DNA of 64,000 bases from Plasmodium brasilianum (Eukaryota; Apicomplexa; Aconoidasida; Haemosporida; Plasmodiidae): the NCBI RefSeq assembly GCF_023973825.1, contig NC_090127.1, positions 2,388,501-2,452,500 on the forward strand. Reading direction: 5' to 3'. Of this stretch, positions 38,701 to 50,205 are shown piece after piece (position 1 is the stretch's first letter; every line of letters begins with the position of its first letter). Below the pieces are notes generated by a model that made no database searches, was not told the DNA's origin, and worked only from the letters and a program-made list of their open reading frames with translations. The position numbers were made by a program, and so were the translations under genes.

Positions 38701-41700
38701 GGACGTGGTGCTCGTAAGAGGAAACACAACAAGATTGTTAAATTCCAGTATATTTGTAACTCGGGAGAATTAAAGATGCTGAATATAACGATGAAAACTT
38801 GGTTTTCCATGGATGTGTATGATGGAATCATAAGCACGAATAAGCGCATATATGAAAAGAATAAAGGTATATTACATGTACAGAATTTCGATAACATGTA
38901 TGATATGAAAGCATTGAGACAATCCTTTATTTTGTTAGGTGGAATAACTGAAATTTCTTGGAGGATTTTTCATCAAGATCATACAACGTTTTCATCTATA
39001 TTGCACCACTCAGAAAATTACAAAAAGTTAATCGATTTTGAATATTGCACAAAATTAGATGATAATGAAGAAGATGTAGACATAAAAGGAATAGGAGTAA
39101 ATGATATACTTAAAATATTCCGTAAAATTGAAATGTATCCAGATTTTCTCTTCAATAATGGTGATGTCGGATTTGTAAATAAAAACGATTTGAAATATAT
39201 AAACAAATTAGACTTAGTACTAACCAACAGAAGAGACTATGAAAGGTCCAGGAGGGCAGTGGGTAACAGCAAACATAGTAGCAGCAGTGATGAGAGGGGC
39301 GGTAATACGAATAACAGGAGTAACGCTAATAATAGCAGTAACACTAATAATAGCAGCAACCCTAATAATAGCAGCAACCCTAATAATAGCAGCAACCCTA
39401 ATAATAGCAGCAACCCTAATAATAGCAGCAACCCTAATAATAGCAGCAACCCTAATAATAGCAGCAACCCTAATAATAGCAGTAACCCTAATAATAGCAG
39501 CAACCCTAATAATAGCAGCAACCCTAATAATAGCAGCAACCCTAATAATAGCAGTAACCCTAATAATAGCAGTAACCCTAATAATAGCAGCAACCCTAAT
39601 AATAGCAGCAACCCTAATAATAGCAGTAACCCTAATAATAGCAGTAACCCTAATAATAGCAGCAACCGTAATAACAGTAATAGTAATAATAAAAGAGTAC
39701 CCTGTTGGAATAAGAGCAATTCAGGTACAGATAAACTATCTTCTAATTTACATATTATTGGAAGTACTAAAAGTAATAAGAACAACAAAAGGGATGTTCT
39801 TAATATTAAGTATTGGAGAAATATAAATACAGCCGTGGAAATGAATAAAATATACTGGATATTGTACAACGAAATATTAATTCATATATTTTATAAAAAC
39901 ATAAATTATGTATCATGTAATAATATGATTGAAACACTGGTTAGAAATTTTTTTTTATATAAACATGAATTAAATATAATAAAGGAGGATAAAATATCAA
40001 ATTTATTTAATTTACAACTTTGGAAAAATATGTACAAAATTTCTTTTTATTATGTGTATCCATATAGATTTACATTTAATATGTACAAGAATTTTTTTAA
40101 TAAAATTAAAAGAGTCCATTTTTTAAATAAATTAGCTTTTATACCTCTTTCCATTGACGTTTTAAAATTATTTATGAATTTTTTTTTAAATCAGCTTTTG
40201 TATACCCCTGCCGCAATTCAACATTTTATATCTATTTCTTTAGTTATTATCAGTTTTCAAATTATGAATGAGATTTTTATTAAAGAAATTTCAAAATCGT
40301 ATGTACGATTCATATTTTCTCAATTTTTTTATGAACAAGTCAGGAAAAATTTTGATAATATTTCGGAGTACATATATATTAATATTCAAAATGGTACTTA
40401 TCCAATAATTCAAAACATTGTAAAATGTGATAAAAATGTCTCTACAGAACATAGTAATGAGTTTTATTCTTACAATACAGCTGTAGGATGTAGTGAAGAG
40501 AATATATCAGTAAAAGAAGAACTTAATTCATCACATGGACATTTTCGTACATTCGTTTTTGATAATTTTGTCAAGAACGATTTGGATCAATTGGGTGGCC
40601 AGTATCACTATACAGATAGGCATACATCACAAGGGGTTCAAGGGAACATGGATAATGGTCAGGTTCGTGTAAACAGCTATTATGGAACAAAGGAAAGCAA
40701 TCCGCAAGGGCCATGTGATGATGAAATAATGGGAAAAGGGGAAAAATTGTTAAATGAACCATCGGATAAAAGGAGTAGATACACCTCGAATGATTGTAGC
40801 TCCTGTGACAAGAGCAATGATGCATACTATGTGTATAGTTGTGGAAATGATGAAAATGACAATTATGGTAATCATGGAAATCATGGCAATAATAAAAGCG
40901 ATGGCAATGATAAAAGCGATGGCAATGATAAAAACGATGGCAATGATAAAAACGATGGCAATGATAAAAGCGATGGCAATGATAAAAGCAATGGCAATGA
41001 TAAAAGCGATGAGGGTGGTTATAGTGGTATGGGTCAGGGGAATAATATAGACGTGTTCAGTTTGCTTAAGCGGATTGAACAGTTGTCTATGCATTTTAGC
41101 GAACACGAAATAAACGATTTGAAAAAGATTATTTTACACAATAAAATTCTTTCTGGAGATGAAATGAATGATACGGACATTCTGATGAGTAAGAAGGGTA
41201 GCATTAATGTAATGAAAAAGAGGAAATCCTGTCTTAGTAGTGAACAGGAGGAAATGAACATGCAGCACATGAGGAGGGTTCAAAATGGAAATAATGAAAT
41301 TTTATCGCCCGAAGGTAGAAGCGAGTTAAAGGGGAAAAATGTTGTAACGATTAATGGAGTGGATGCGGACATTGTAACAACTAATCAGGTAATTCTTAGC
41401 ACGGGGATAAAAAAGCTGTTCATCATATATGAAACTATGAAGAAACTGGTTGAATTAAATAAATTTAGGATGCATACACAAAAATTGATGCTTTTGTTAT
41501 GTGAAGCAAATGATGCTTACTTGAAGTACGCATATTATAATGGATCGTTGCCTATTAATATATATATTAGCACCAATTTTTTAAAGTATAATAAATTTTT
41601 TAAAAATTTCTATTCCTTTTTATATAAGAAAAAGGGAAATGCTAAATGGGGAGCTTTTCATGTGTTATACGAGGAAAAGTTAGCAGGTCGAAGAAAAGGA

Positions 41701-44700
41701 AGTAGCATGTCAACCAAGGGAAAGCACGTAATGAAGAGGGATTACTACACTATTATGAGTAATAATTTGAACTCGAATGATGTTTTGGCTAATGGTGTTT
41801 GCGCTAGTTATGAATATGCCAATGATGTACATTTAGGAAAAGGCGGACACGACGGAGGGGAAGTTATGCCCTCCGGAGTACCTTTTTCATTCCCATTTGA
41901 AAATAATTATGTATATGGTAGTCAGGAAGAGGGGAAACAAATCCGTAATATGATGGAGTCCCTACCCAAGGACTCAACCATATCGTATAAGGATTATGTT
42001 AATAAATCGACGAGTTATAGTGCTAACTCGAATTATGCAGGAAACATTTCTGACAACCAGGAGATGCAGAGGGGAAGTACGAGCAATACTAAGGCAAATG
42101 GAAGCATCCTAAGTAACGGTAGGGCGAAGAGGAATCTGCAAAGGAAGAGTTACAAGGAAGTATCAGCGTCCGACGGATTAGTGGTATCAAACGGAGAAGC
42201 AGTATCAAACGGAGAAGCAGTATCAAACGGAGAAGCAGCATCAAACGGAGAGGCAGCATCAAACGGAGAGGCAGCATCAAACGGAGAAGCAGCATCAAAC
42301 GGAGAGGCAGTATCAAACGGAGAGGCAGTATCAAACGGAGAGGCAGTATCAAACAGAGAAGAAGCTTCTAACAAGCCAGCCGAATCAAACATGTCAGGCA
42401 TGTTGGAAGTTCCTAAATCTGAGGAAATCAAGACCAGTAGAGAGCAGAAGCAAAGGCGCGATAGAGGAAAATGCGGAAGAGTGTCAAACGAACTAAACCT
42501 GTTTAAATACAAGTTGTACAACATATCGAATGAAGAGTTGAGCGATATGTACTTGATGAACGAAACAAGTGAGAGGCACTTATCGGAAGCACAGAACAAA
42601 GATTTGGAGTACAAACATACGAAAATCATTAGTTTGTTAAAGTGTAAATATGAACATGTACCATTTGTTAATCATTTATTTTATATATATAATTTTTATC
42701 CAATATTGTTCAAGTTAAAAGAAATAAAAAGCATACATGATAAGAAAGAGGAGAGCATAGATATATGCACAGACGAATTTTTGTTATCTTGCATAGACAA
42801 TAAAATATATGAGGATATAGGAAAGAATTGTAATTTTTCAGATGCAAGTTTTGATAGTGAAGAATCGATAAAAATTTCTGATGAACAAAAGAAGACATGT
42901 GATGACAGTTGTGATAAGGAAGAAAATGAAAATTTTGATGAAAGTAGTATGCATTCTAACTTAAAGATTTTAAATGAAATATTAGATGTAGAAGAATTAA
43001 TAAAAGATATGAAAAAAACAAAAAAATGGAAAAAAAAAAATAATAGAAATAAATATGGGGATACTCTCTTCATTAAGATTTTTAATAAGTCTCTTGAAAA
43101 AATAAAAAATAAAAAATTAGATGAAAAAAAAAAGCACGTACTAACGAATGGTATCGGTTTAAGTAAAGGCATAAACGGGAATGACAATAAAGAAGTGGAT
43201 AACCAGAATGGCAACCACAGAAGTGAAGAAAAACAAGGAAAGAATAAAGATAAGAGTACTAGTAACAATTCTTCTAATGACGTATTTGTAGATCCACACG
43301 ATTTAAGACAAATAGACATTTCTGATAATAGAGGCGAAGTCTGTGTGAGTGATGAAAATAATAAAACGTGTAATGAGGGAGATACAAGGGGGAACAAGAA
43401 AAGGAATTTAGAAGAGGTAGATCGGAAGGAGGAGAAGGAAAATAAGGAACAGATGAAGCAGGAAAAAGAGAAGAAACTGACTTATACAAAGATCGGAAAG
43501 ACAAAGAATGAGGAGGAGGGACATAATGAAGACGATGATGATGACCCGACTATATATAATACCTCTTCTGATAACAGTCATGAGTGCTCAAACTTCTTAC
43601 CCATTTATGATGAGAACAGTTCTAGTAGTGATATGGACAGAATAAGATATAGGAAAAGGCATGCAGTAGATAGCTTTTTTTTCGATGACCCTGATGTTCT
43701 TCTGTCAAATAAAATTGATAGAAATACAAAATCAAAATGCAAAAGTGATAACTTAAATTATTTGAAATTCAAAGACTCAAACAAATTACAACGCTACCTT
43801 ATGATGTTAAGAAAAAATGGACTTAGTAGAATTTTCTTTTACAATATACGCAAAATGTATAGTTATGTTTACAATTTACATGATTTTATACCATTATATC
43901 TTATCCAAAATATATTATTGCATTTTAAAAAGAGTTATAAAAACGTAAGTGAGTTCTATTATTATGATGATGATAATGATAATAAAAAAGCAAATCTAAG
44001 TAGCAGCTCCTCCTCCGAAGAAAGCGAATTCGAGTATACAAAATTTTCTAAAAATTTTTATCATTCTGCAAAATGGAAAAGGACTTATTCAAAGTATAAA
44101 AGCAAGATTAATAGCGAAGCGGAGGAATATACAGGTAAAAGGAGAGGGTATGGACAAGAGCATAAACAAGAGCAGAGTCAGGGACAAGAAGGTTCTCCTT
44201 ATGAAGGGGGCATAAGCGTTGAAAGGAGTTCAAAGAAGGGGTATTCATCGAACGGGGAAAATGAATCAGACGATGGAAAAAGCAAAAACAAGATAGTTAA
44301 CCCGGATAGAAGCATTTATAGTACATATCGAGCAGTTAATGATAACATATATAGGTGTTATTTTAACCAATTTGGTTGGTTTAGTCAAGATAGAGTATTC
44401 AACGAATTTCATTTATTTACAGATGAAGTTATGCGTTCAAAACCGTACTTCTTCTTTTATGACAATGAGAATAATAGAAATAGAACCAATAATAATAGTA
44501 ACGATGGACTCACTTTGATTAATTATGACAGCATTATAAATAATAATCGACTTCTTATACAACAATTTCATAATTGTGTTAATAATAATATCCGTCGTTT
44601 TGCAGCCAATCGTAATAGAATCAACAATAATAATCGTAGTAATGTACGTCGTCTTGTAGCAAACCGTAACAGCAATTACAGTGGTTATAGTGGTAATATC

Positions 44701-46199
44701 TGTCGCTTTGTAGGGAACCGTAACACCACCACCATCGGCAATAACATTAGCAACAATAGTAGTGATAATGTGCGTCGCCTTGCAGTAAATTCCCACCATA
44801 ATATCAACATGAACGGTATGGGCAACATGGGCCATTTGAACTACAGTAATAGTGGTAATACCCATCATGTTGCAATAAATTGCTTCAGCAATGGTAATAA
44901 CCGCAGTACTGTAGTAAATTGCACGAGGAATTTAATGCGCGTACAAGCGAATAATCATGCAGATGCTACCAGAGGTAGGCAAGTAATTGGAAGAGACATA
45001 CCAATGACTGTACAAACCGTTGCTTGTGTAAATTCCCATCTGCATACACAACAGATACAAGTAGGAGAAATGAGAAAAAAAGACCCTTCTGTCGAGGAAA
45101 AGAAGGAGAACGATAAAAGTACATATGATGTTAATAAAAAAATTAAAACGAAACATAGTAACAATAACTCGGACTCATTTACGAGTTGCGTTAGCCAAGG
45201 GGGAAAAAAAAAAATGGAGAAAATGGGAAAAATGGAAAAAATGGAGAAAATGGAAAAAATGGAGAAAATGGAAAAAATGACGAAAACGGGAGAAAAGGTG
45301 CTAATGGAAAAAATGGCGGAGAGAAGGTTGGAAGTAGAAGTGTGCGTCAAAATGAAGATGTACGTTCAGGTGGAAGTTTGGATGGAAGTGCGGATAGTAG
45401 TGCAGGCGAAGACACAGAGGGGCATAATTTCCCCAACGGAGAACGCAGTGAAAAATTCAAAGAATTTTATCAAAACGAAAAGGAAACATTGAGCATGAAG
45501 AAGGTGTTTATGATTTTTTATAAATATTTAAAAAGTAATCACTTCATTGATAATAAAAGCTCGTGTAAAAAGTTATATACGAAGTTTTTAAAGAAATATT
45601 TAAAGTCTGCAAATGTGTATTTGCAATTTGTCGCTTATATGATTTTCTCTATATATGAGTACAATCAAATGGCTCAGAAATACCTGGATTACATACATTT
45701 ACATAGTGACATAAGTAAATATAATATATTTTTACATATTCTAAATATCGATAATAATTTCGATCAAGTATATATATATCAGACGCTGCAGTTGGTATTT
45801 CATCCATACTTTTACTTAATGTATCAGCTATACAAATACCTAAAAATTGATGCTTCACCAGTAGCTTTACATGACTTTTATGAAAATATGGAAGAGTTTC
45901 TATCATCCAGCTCCTTGTTTCAACCGAGTGCAAATTATTTTACTTTAATAAAGAAACATTTTAAAAGGAAATGTGTTAGCTGTAATAAATCCCCCAAAAA
46001 AATTTTAATCTGTTTGTATTGTGGATCGACCATATGTTTACACGAGAACGACGATATGACCGGCCCCCTTTCTCAAACAATTAGCAAATGTGTCTACCAT
46101 ACCACCATATGCGGGGGCGATCAGTGTCTGTACCTCTGTCTGAACACGTCATCGGTAAGAGCACGAGCGTGCTGCGGAAAACGTCCACAAGAATGAATA

Positions 46200-46238
<39 letters not shown>

Positions 46239-46857
46239 TTATTTATTTATTTATTTATATGGAGAGAGATAGAATGAAAAAAAAAAAAAAAAAAAAATTT
46301 TTACATGTCCTTCACGCCATGCTCTAGGCATGTTTCACGTGCGCCTTGACGTATTAATATTCCCTTGTATGTTTACAGAATATGTATGTGCATGTATATA
46401 TATATTATATATATGTTTGTATATGTGTATGTATTTGCTGTTTCCCCAATTTTTAGGTACTGCTTACTAGCGAGAATCGATACGACTTCATGAGCGGCCC
46501 GTACGTTGACAAGAATGGAGATGTGGATCATCACTTGAAGAGAGGAAAAAATCTATATCTGTCATCCCATAAATTGAATAAAATTTTTGATATCCTTATT
46601 AACTCCGCAGTTGGTAATTCTTTTAAAATATGTGAAGTTTTTCCTCATCACCACTAATCCTTTTTTTTCCGTTTTAAATGTTTTATATTGTTTTATAAAA
46701 TAGATAAGGGTGGGGTGATATATGATATGAGTATTATTTTTATGTATTTTATCATTAGTGTATTCTTTGTGTGCATATTTTATTATAATCAAGTACGTAT
46801 TATCTTTTCTTTTTTGTAGATGTTGAAATATACAAGCAGACCATTAAAGCGGATTAG
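29752..46857 (+). CDS. UBR1-type N-recognin E3 ubiquitin ligase, giant Asn-rich form; one-base frame break at an 11-A run
   Basis: N-recognins bind destabilising N-terminal residues and ubiquitinate the protein. A UBR box lies at about residues 69-135 (CYNCEGDPTCAICAKC, HTSGGCCDCGD, CFDHRG). A UBR1-style RING lies at about 2137-2230 (CICVLCKEGMTKNNPLA, YTCGHVIHTRC, CPLCRCIAN). The first frame ends at 45492, but past an A11 run (45204-45214) its sequence turns into an unnatural MEKMEK repeat. The -1 frame instead gives Gly/Asn-Lys repeats and leads into a C-terminal UBR autoinhibitory-like domain (CVSCNKSPKKILICLYCG, CVYHTTICGG). Splicing then gives 46154|46457 and 46613|46820, ending with NGDVDHHLKRGKNLYL and TAG at 46855-46857, the typical N-recognin tail. 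Total is about 5500 residues, against about 1950 for yeast Ubr1; the excess is Asn/Ser/Gly-rich inserts. It may correspond to the gene annotated in P. falciparum as an Asn/Asp-rich protein (unverified). Confidence 0.92.
39340..39672 (+). repeat. 18-bp tandem repeat encoding NPNNSS hexapeptides
   Basis: About seventeen 18-bp units (AACCCTAATAATAGCAGC) lie at about residues 3197-3305 of the UBR1-like ligase; the only common change is synonymous AGC/AGT. NPNN resembles the NANP type of malarial surface repeats, but here it sits in an intracellular ligase. Confidence 0.95.
40885..41010 (+). repeat. 18-bp tandem repeat encoding NDKSDG hexapeptides
   Basis: About seven units (GGCAATGATAAAAGCGAT) encode an acidic/Asn hexapeptide with S/N alternation in the UBR1-like ligase. 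Confidence 0.92.
42178..42358 (+). repeat. 18-bp tandem repeat encoding SNGEAV/SNGEAA hexapeptides
   Basis: About ten units (GTATCAAACGGAGAAGCA type) in the UBR1-like ligase; T/C at one position gives V or A. Confidence 0.92.
45204..45214 (+). other. A11 frame-break site in the UBR1-like gene
   Basis: Upstream reading is frame 1; downstream the biologically sensible reading (Asn/Gly repeat, then the UBR autoinhibitory-like domain) is frame 3. One additional A, or a -1 ribosomal slip, connects them. A longer run in the same gene (13 A, 31421-31433) is not broken. Confidence 0.85.
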
Positions 46858-46994
46858 ATGTTGCAGGGTGGGGAGGGGGAAGATATATTGTTCACCCAGT
46901 TTGCTTAACTCTTTGGCCTGTGATGCGTGAACTCATTTTCCTCGTCACCATTCAAACCATATTTTATTCTGCTCGTCGTTCATTCATTTTGTGA

Positions 46995-47190
46995 TCCCAT
47001 TTCACCTTATCCTTATTTTTCATTTATTCATCCATTCGTTTATCAATCCATCCATATGTTTATTAATCTATTCATTAGTTTATTAATCCACCCATTCGTT
47101 TATCAGTACATCCATTCGTTTATTAATCTATTCATTAGTTTATTAATCCATCCATCCGTTTATCAATCAATCCTTTAGTTTATTATTTTT
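46995..47190. repeat. 20-bp minisatellite (GTTTATTAATCCATCCATTC)
   Basis: Eight or more 20-bp units, each beginning GTTTAT and ending in a CCATTC-like sequence, moderately diverged. Confidence 0.85.
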
Positions 47191-47534
47191 CGTTAACTTT
47201 TTAATCTTTTTATAATTTTGTTACGTGCCTGCCAGGGGAAAAGGAGAGATGATCAAACTTTCGACCTCTGAAATTTTTTTTACCGTTTTAATATCATGAC
47301 TTTTCCCACGTCCTCTCATCCATTTTTAATAGAAAAAACGAAAGAGTAACCTTGCGCAGGCATATTCTTTTCTTTTTTTTTTTTTTTAAGTGCCCACCTG
47401 GTGAAGTTCAAACAGCTTAAGCCGAAAAATGCATTTTAGAAAAAAACTCGTAAAATATGTCTCTTCTGTTTTACAGATTTGTCGAAAAATAGAGAAACAA
47501 AAAAGAGAACAGGGGAAAAAAAGGCATTTTCATA

Positions 47535-47640
47535 ATTTCGTTTCAAAATTTCGTTTCATAACTTCGTTTCATAACTTCGTTTCATAACTTCGTTTCATAA
47601 CTTCGTTTCATAATTTCGTTTCATAACTTCGTTTTGCATA
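47535..47640. repeat. 13-bp minisatellite (AACTTCGTTTCAT)
   Basis: About eight 13-bp units with A/C and T/C substitutions. Same period length as, but no obvious sequence relation to, the 13-bp array at 9515-9645. Confidence 0.85.
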
Positions 47641-47841
47641 TTTATATATACATGTACATGCAACCAACTTGAAGAGAACTTTTTCCTTTTCACCAACGCT
47701 TCGTGAAATTTCACGCCCTCTTGCTAGGAGGGCTACTTTTTGAGCCCGCTCTTACCTGTTATGGCGATATGTAAGCAGTTACAACACTCTGAGGTGCACA
47801 CATGTGTAGATAAATAAATAAATAGATATATGTATTATATT

Positions 47842-47873
<32 letters not shown>

Positions 47874-48269
47874 TTTCTCTTTAATATGCTCTCCCGGTAA
47901 TTCAGAGTGCGTAACATTTTCTTGTTATAACTGCATACATGGGTGTAATTTTTTTTTTTTTATAATATTCCATTTTAAAGTTAGTAAAATATAGTGCTAA
48001 AATAATTTCTGCGCAATTATTAGCTAGCCTGGTCATAATTTAAAGGTATATTTTTTATGCATTATTATACGAGCGTTATTCACGGTATCTCCTCTCATTC
48101 GAATATTTTCCCAATAACCCACATTTTTATTTGCAAAGAGTGTATTCATATTTATCTATATATGTGTGCTTAATTATTTATTATTTTTTCGGTTTTAATT
48201 TCCTCCATTTTGAACAAATATGTACGAGTAGAATATTAAAGGAAAAAAATTTGAAAAAAAAAAAATATG

Positions 48270-48570
48270 AACAAATTATGAACAAACTTTGAACAAATAT
48301 GAACAAATTATTAACAAATATGTACAAATTATTAACAAATATGAACAAATTATTAACAAATATGAACAAATTATTAACAAATATTAACAAAATTTGAAAA
48401 AAAAAAAAAAAATGATCAAATTATGATAAAATGATGTTAAAAATATGATAAAAATATGATAAAAAATGATAAATATATGAACAAATATGAACAAATATGA
48501 ACAAATATGAACAAATATGAACAAATATGAACAAATTATGAACAAATTATGAACAAATTATGAACGAAAT
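48270..48570. repeat. 10/11-bp ATGAACAAAT repeats directly upstream of the methyltransferase gene
   Basis: Two blocks (about 48270-48390 and 48475-48570) of AACAAATATG/AACAAATTATG units flank a GATAAAAATAT-rich segment. The last block is 10-11 bp per unit and each unit has an ATG. It ends 19-20 bp before the ATG at 48589 and is followed by ATTTGCAG, which looks like a splice acceptor. Confidence 0.88.
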
Positions 48571-48588
48571 TTGCAGTACGAACAAAAT

Positions 48589-50205
48589 ATGGACAAAATG
48601 GCGAAACACATCTACACGCTTGATGGGGGAAAGATTACCGAGCTGGAGAGAATGGGCTTTAGAAACTTCGACTTTTTATCATGCGAAGATAATGAAGAAA
48701 AGGAGGAAGAAGGAGGGACAGAAAAAAAGGAAATGATGATGCAAATTTTAGAAAATATTCATTTAAGCTATTTTTTGGCAGGAAGTGATATAATATGTAC
48801 AAACACATTTCAAGTTAATTTACATAGTTTAAGGAAAAAAAATATAAGTATAGAAAAGGGAGAAGAAATATTAAACACATATATAGATATAGCATATAAC
48901 AGTGCTGAGAAATATAAAGAAATAAAAAGAAAAAAAGGTAATTTGTGGGAAAATAGGAAACAAAATGATTCTATATATGAACATTTAGAAAATTTTCACA
49001 ACATCAGAAAGGACTTAAATAATGTACATAGCACAGATATATTCAATGTTGAGGAATATTTAAGTGAACTACAGTTAAATGATACACAAAATGAATGGAA
49101 GTGGGCAAAAACTAAATTAGAAAGAGGTCCAAAAAGTTGCTGTGTTGCTTTTTCAAATGGAAGCTATAGCTCTGCTTTTTGTGATTTTAGTGAATATTCT
49201 GGTGTGTTTCATAAAAATAGAAGAAAAAAGGAAAAAAGGGAAAATTTAGCAATTCATGGAAAGGTCATTACAGGTAACAAATTGGCTAGCTTAAAATATG
49301 ATGAGACGGGTAAAAACAAAACGGACGATTTTACAAAAATGTTAAATAAACAAATAAAACATTTCGATATAAAATTAAATATTCTAAGTGAGTATACTAC
49401 TCGGAATATGACTAAACGAAGTAGCGTAGAATTTATTCCTATAGCTAGAAGGTATGATAAAAAAAGATGTAACATGGTAGCTAGTCCAAAATTATTTAAT
49501 TATGGATTAGAGTATTATATAGACGTATCTGATGAAGAAATTGCATCCAATTGTAAATTCAAATTACAATGCTTTTGTAGAAATACCAATAAATTAAATT
49601 TCTTTTCACTAACCACTTTTTCTAATATAAGAGAAGTATTAACCTTTTACAATTATATAAAATATTATGCTTCCAATTTTAAAAATAATGTAATCATTAA
49701 TTTTTATTGTAACAGTTCGAAGTTTATTGGATGCTCCGATTACTCTTTTTTCGACATTGTGTCGATATTGTTATATTTAGATTCTTATAACAAATTCATA
49801 AACGCTATAGGTATCAATTGTGTAAATATAGAAAATGTGTATGATTTATTTTTTCCTTTTAAAAAATATACTTGTCCCTATATAAACATTAACGAGGATT
49901 CATATAAAAGTCAAAATTCGCAAATAAATTCTATTGTTAAAACTGCTTTGAGGAGTCTAAAAAAAAATAGGTATATTCAAGACGTAAATTTTTTTTGCTC
50001 TCCTAACAAGTCCCTACAAAGGGTATCCTTTGACAACAGCACTAATGAAGTTACATTTCATACCTTACCAAACAAGACGGACCACGTGTACAACTACGTG
50101 GATAAGTGGATGGAGGTTGGAATAAACGGCTTTGGAGGCTGCTGCTACTACAACCCCTACGATGTTTCCCTTATTGATTACAAGTTAGGGCGCCTGTGTC
50201 GATAA
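48589..50205 (+). CDS. Homocysteine S-methyltransferase-family protein
   Basis: This family transfers a methyl group to homocysteine, usually from S-methylmethionine, S-adenosylmethionine or betaine, using a zinc held by three cysteines. Visible motifs: LDGGKITELERMG near the N-terminus, YFLAGSDIICTNTFQ, a CVAFSNGSYSSAFCDFSEYSG stretch matching the family's GSIGPYG...EYTG segment, GINCVNIENV (Cys about 411) and GINGFGGCCYYNP (Cys about 518-519). All three zinc ligands are therefore present. Start choice: an in-frame TGA lies at 48550 and the first downstream ATG is 48589; a TTG at 48571 is not a plausible start. Predicted length is 538 residues, against roughly 310-330 for the usual family; the excess is a charged insert (about 100-185) and a second at about 220-310. 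The substrate cannot be read from sequence. A 5' exon is possible because of the acceptor-like site just upstream. Confidence 0.87.
   Translation: MDKMAKHIYTLDGGKITELERMGFRNFDFLSCEDNEEKEEEGGTEKKEMMMQILENIHLSYFLAGSDIICTNTFQVNLHSLRKKNISIEKGEEILNTYIDIAYNSAEKYKEIKRKKGNLWENRKQNDSIYEHLENFHNIRKDLNNVHSTDIFNVEEYLSELQLNDTQNEWKWAKTKLERGPKSCCVAFSNGSYSSAFCDFSEYSGVFHKNRRKKEKRENLAIHGKVITGNKLASLKYDETGKNKTDDFTKMLNKQIKHFDIKLNILSEYTTRNMTKRSSVEFIPIARRYDKKRCNMVASPKLFNYGLEYYIDVSDEEIASNCKFKLQCFCRNTNKLNFFSLTTFSNIREVLTFYNYIKYYASNFKNNVIINFYCNSSKFIGCSDYSFFDIVSILLYLDSYNKFINAIGINCVNIENVYDLFFPFKKYTCPYININEDSYKSQNSQINSIVKTALRSLKKNRYIQDVNFFCSPNKSLQRVSFDNSTNEVTFHTLPNKTDHVYNYVDKWMEVGINGFGGCCYYNPYDVSLIDYKLGRLCR

Larger units (their letters stand above)
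46858..48588. other. Intergenic region between the UBR1-like and methyltransferase genes
   Basis: It contains the ligase 3' flank, a 20-bp repeat (46995-47190), a 13-bp repeat (47540-47640), poly(T) tracts, and a 10-bp ATG-bearing repeat directly before the next gene. No gene is supported. The short Ser/Phe/His ORFs are repeat read-through. Confidence 0.7.

Noticed and set aside
39237..39869. 210-residue antisense Leu-rich frame
   Set aside because: Antisense of the NPNNSS repeat in the UBR1-like gene; Leu/Gly repeat with no independent support.
45342..46196. Independent gene starting at ATG 45342
   Set aside because: It carries the C-terminal domain of the UBR1-like ligase, and the frame is open back to the A11 run; it is the same gene after a frame break. 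Its end also reads into an intron.
46927..47178. Plus-strand FINLFISLLIHP-type open frame
   Set aside because: Read-through of the 20-bp minisatellite.
48571..48588. TTG start for the methyltransferase
   Set aside because: Not a plausible eukaryotic start; the first in-frame ATG is 48589.
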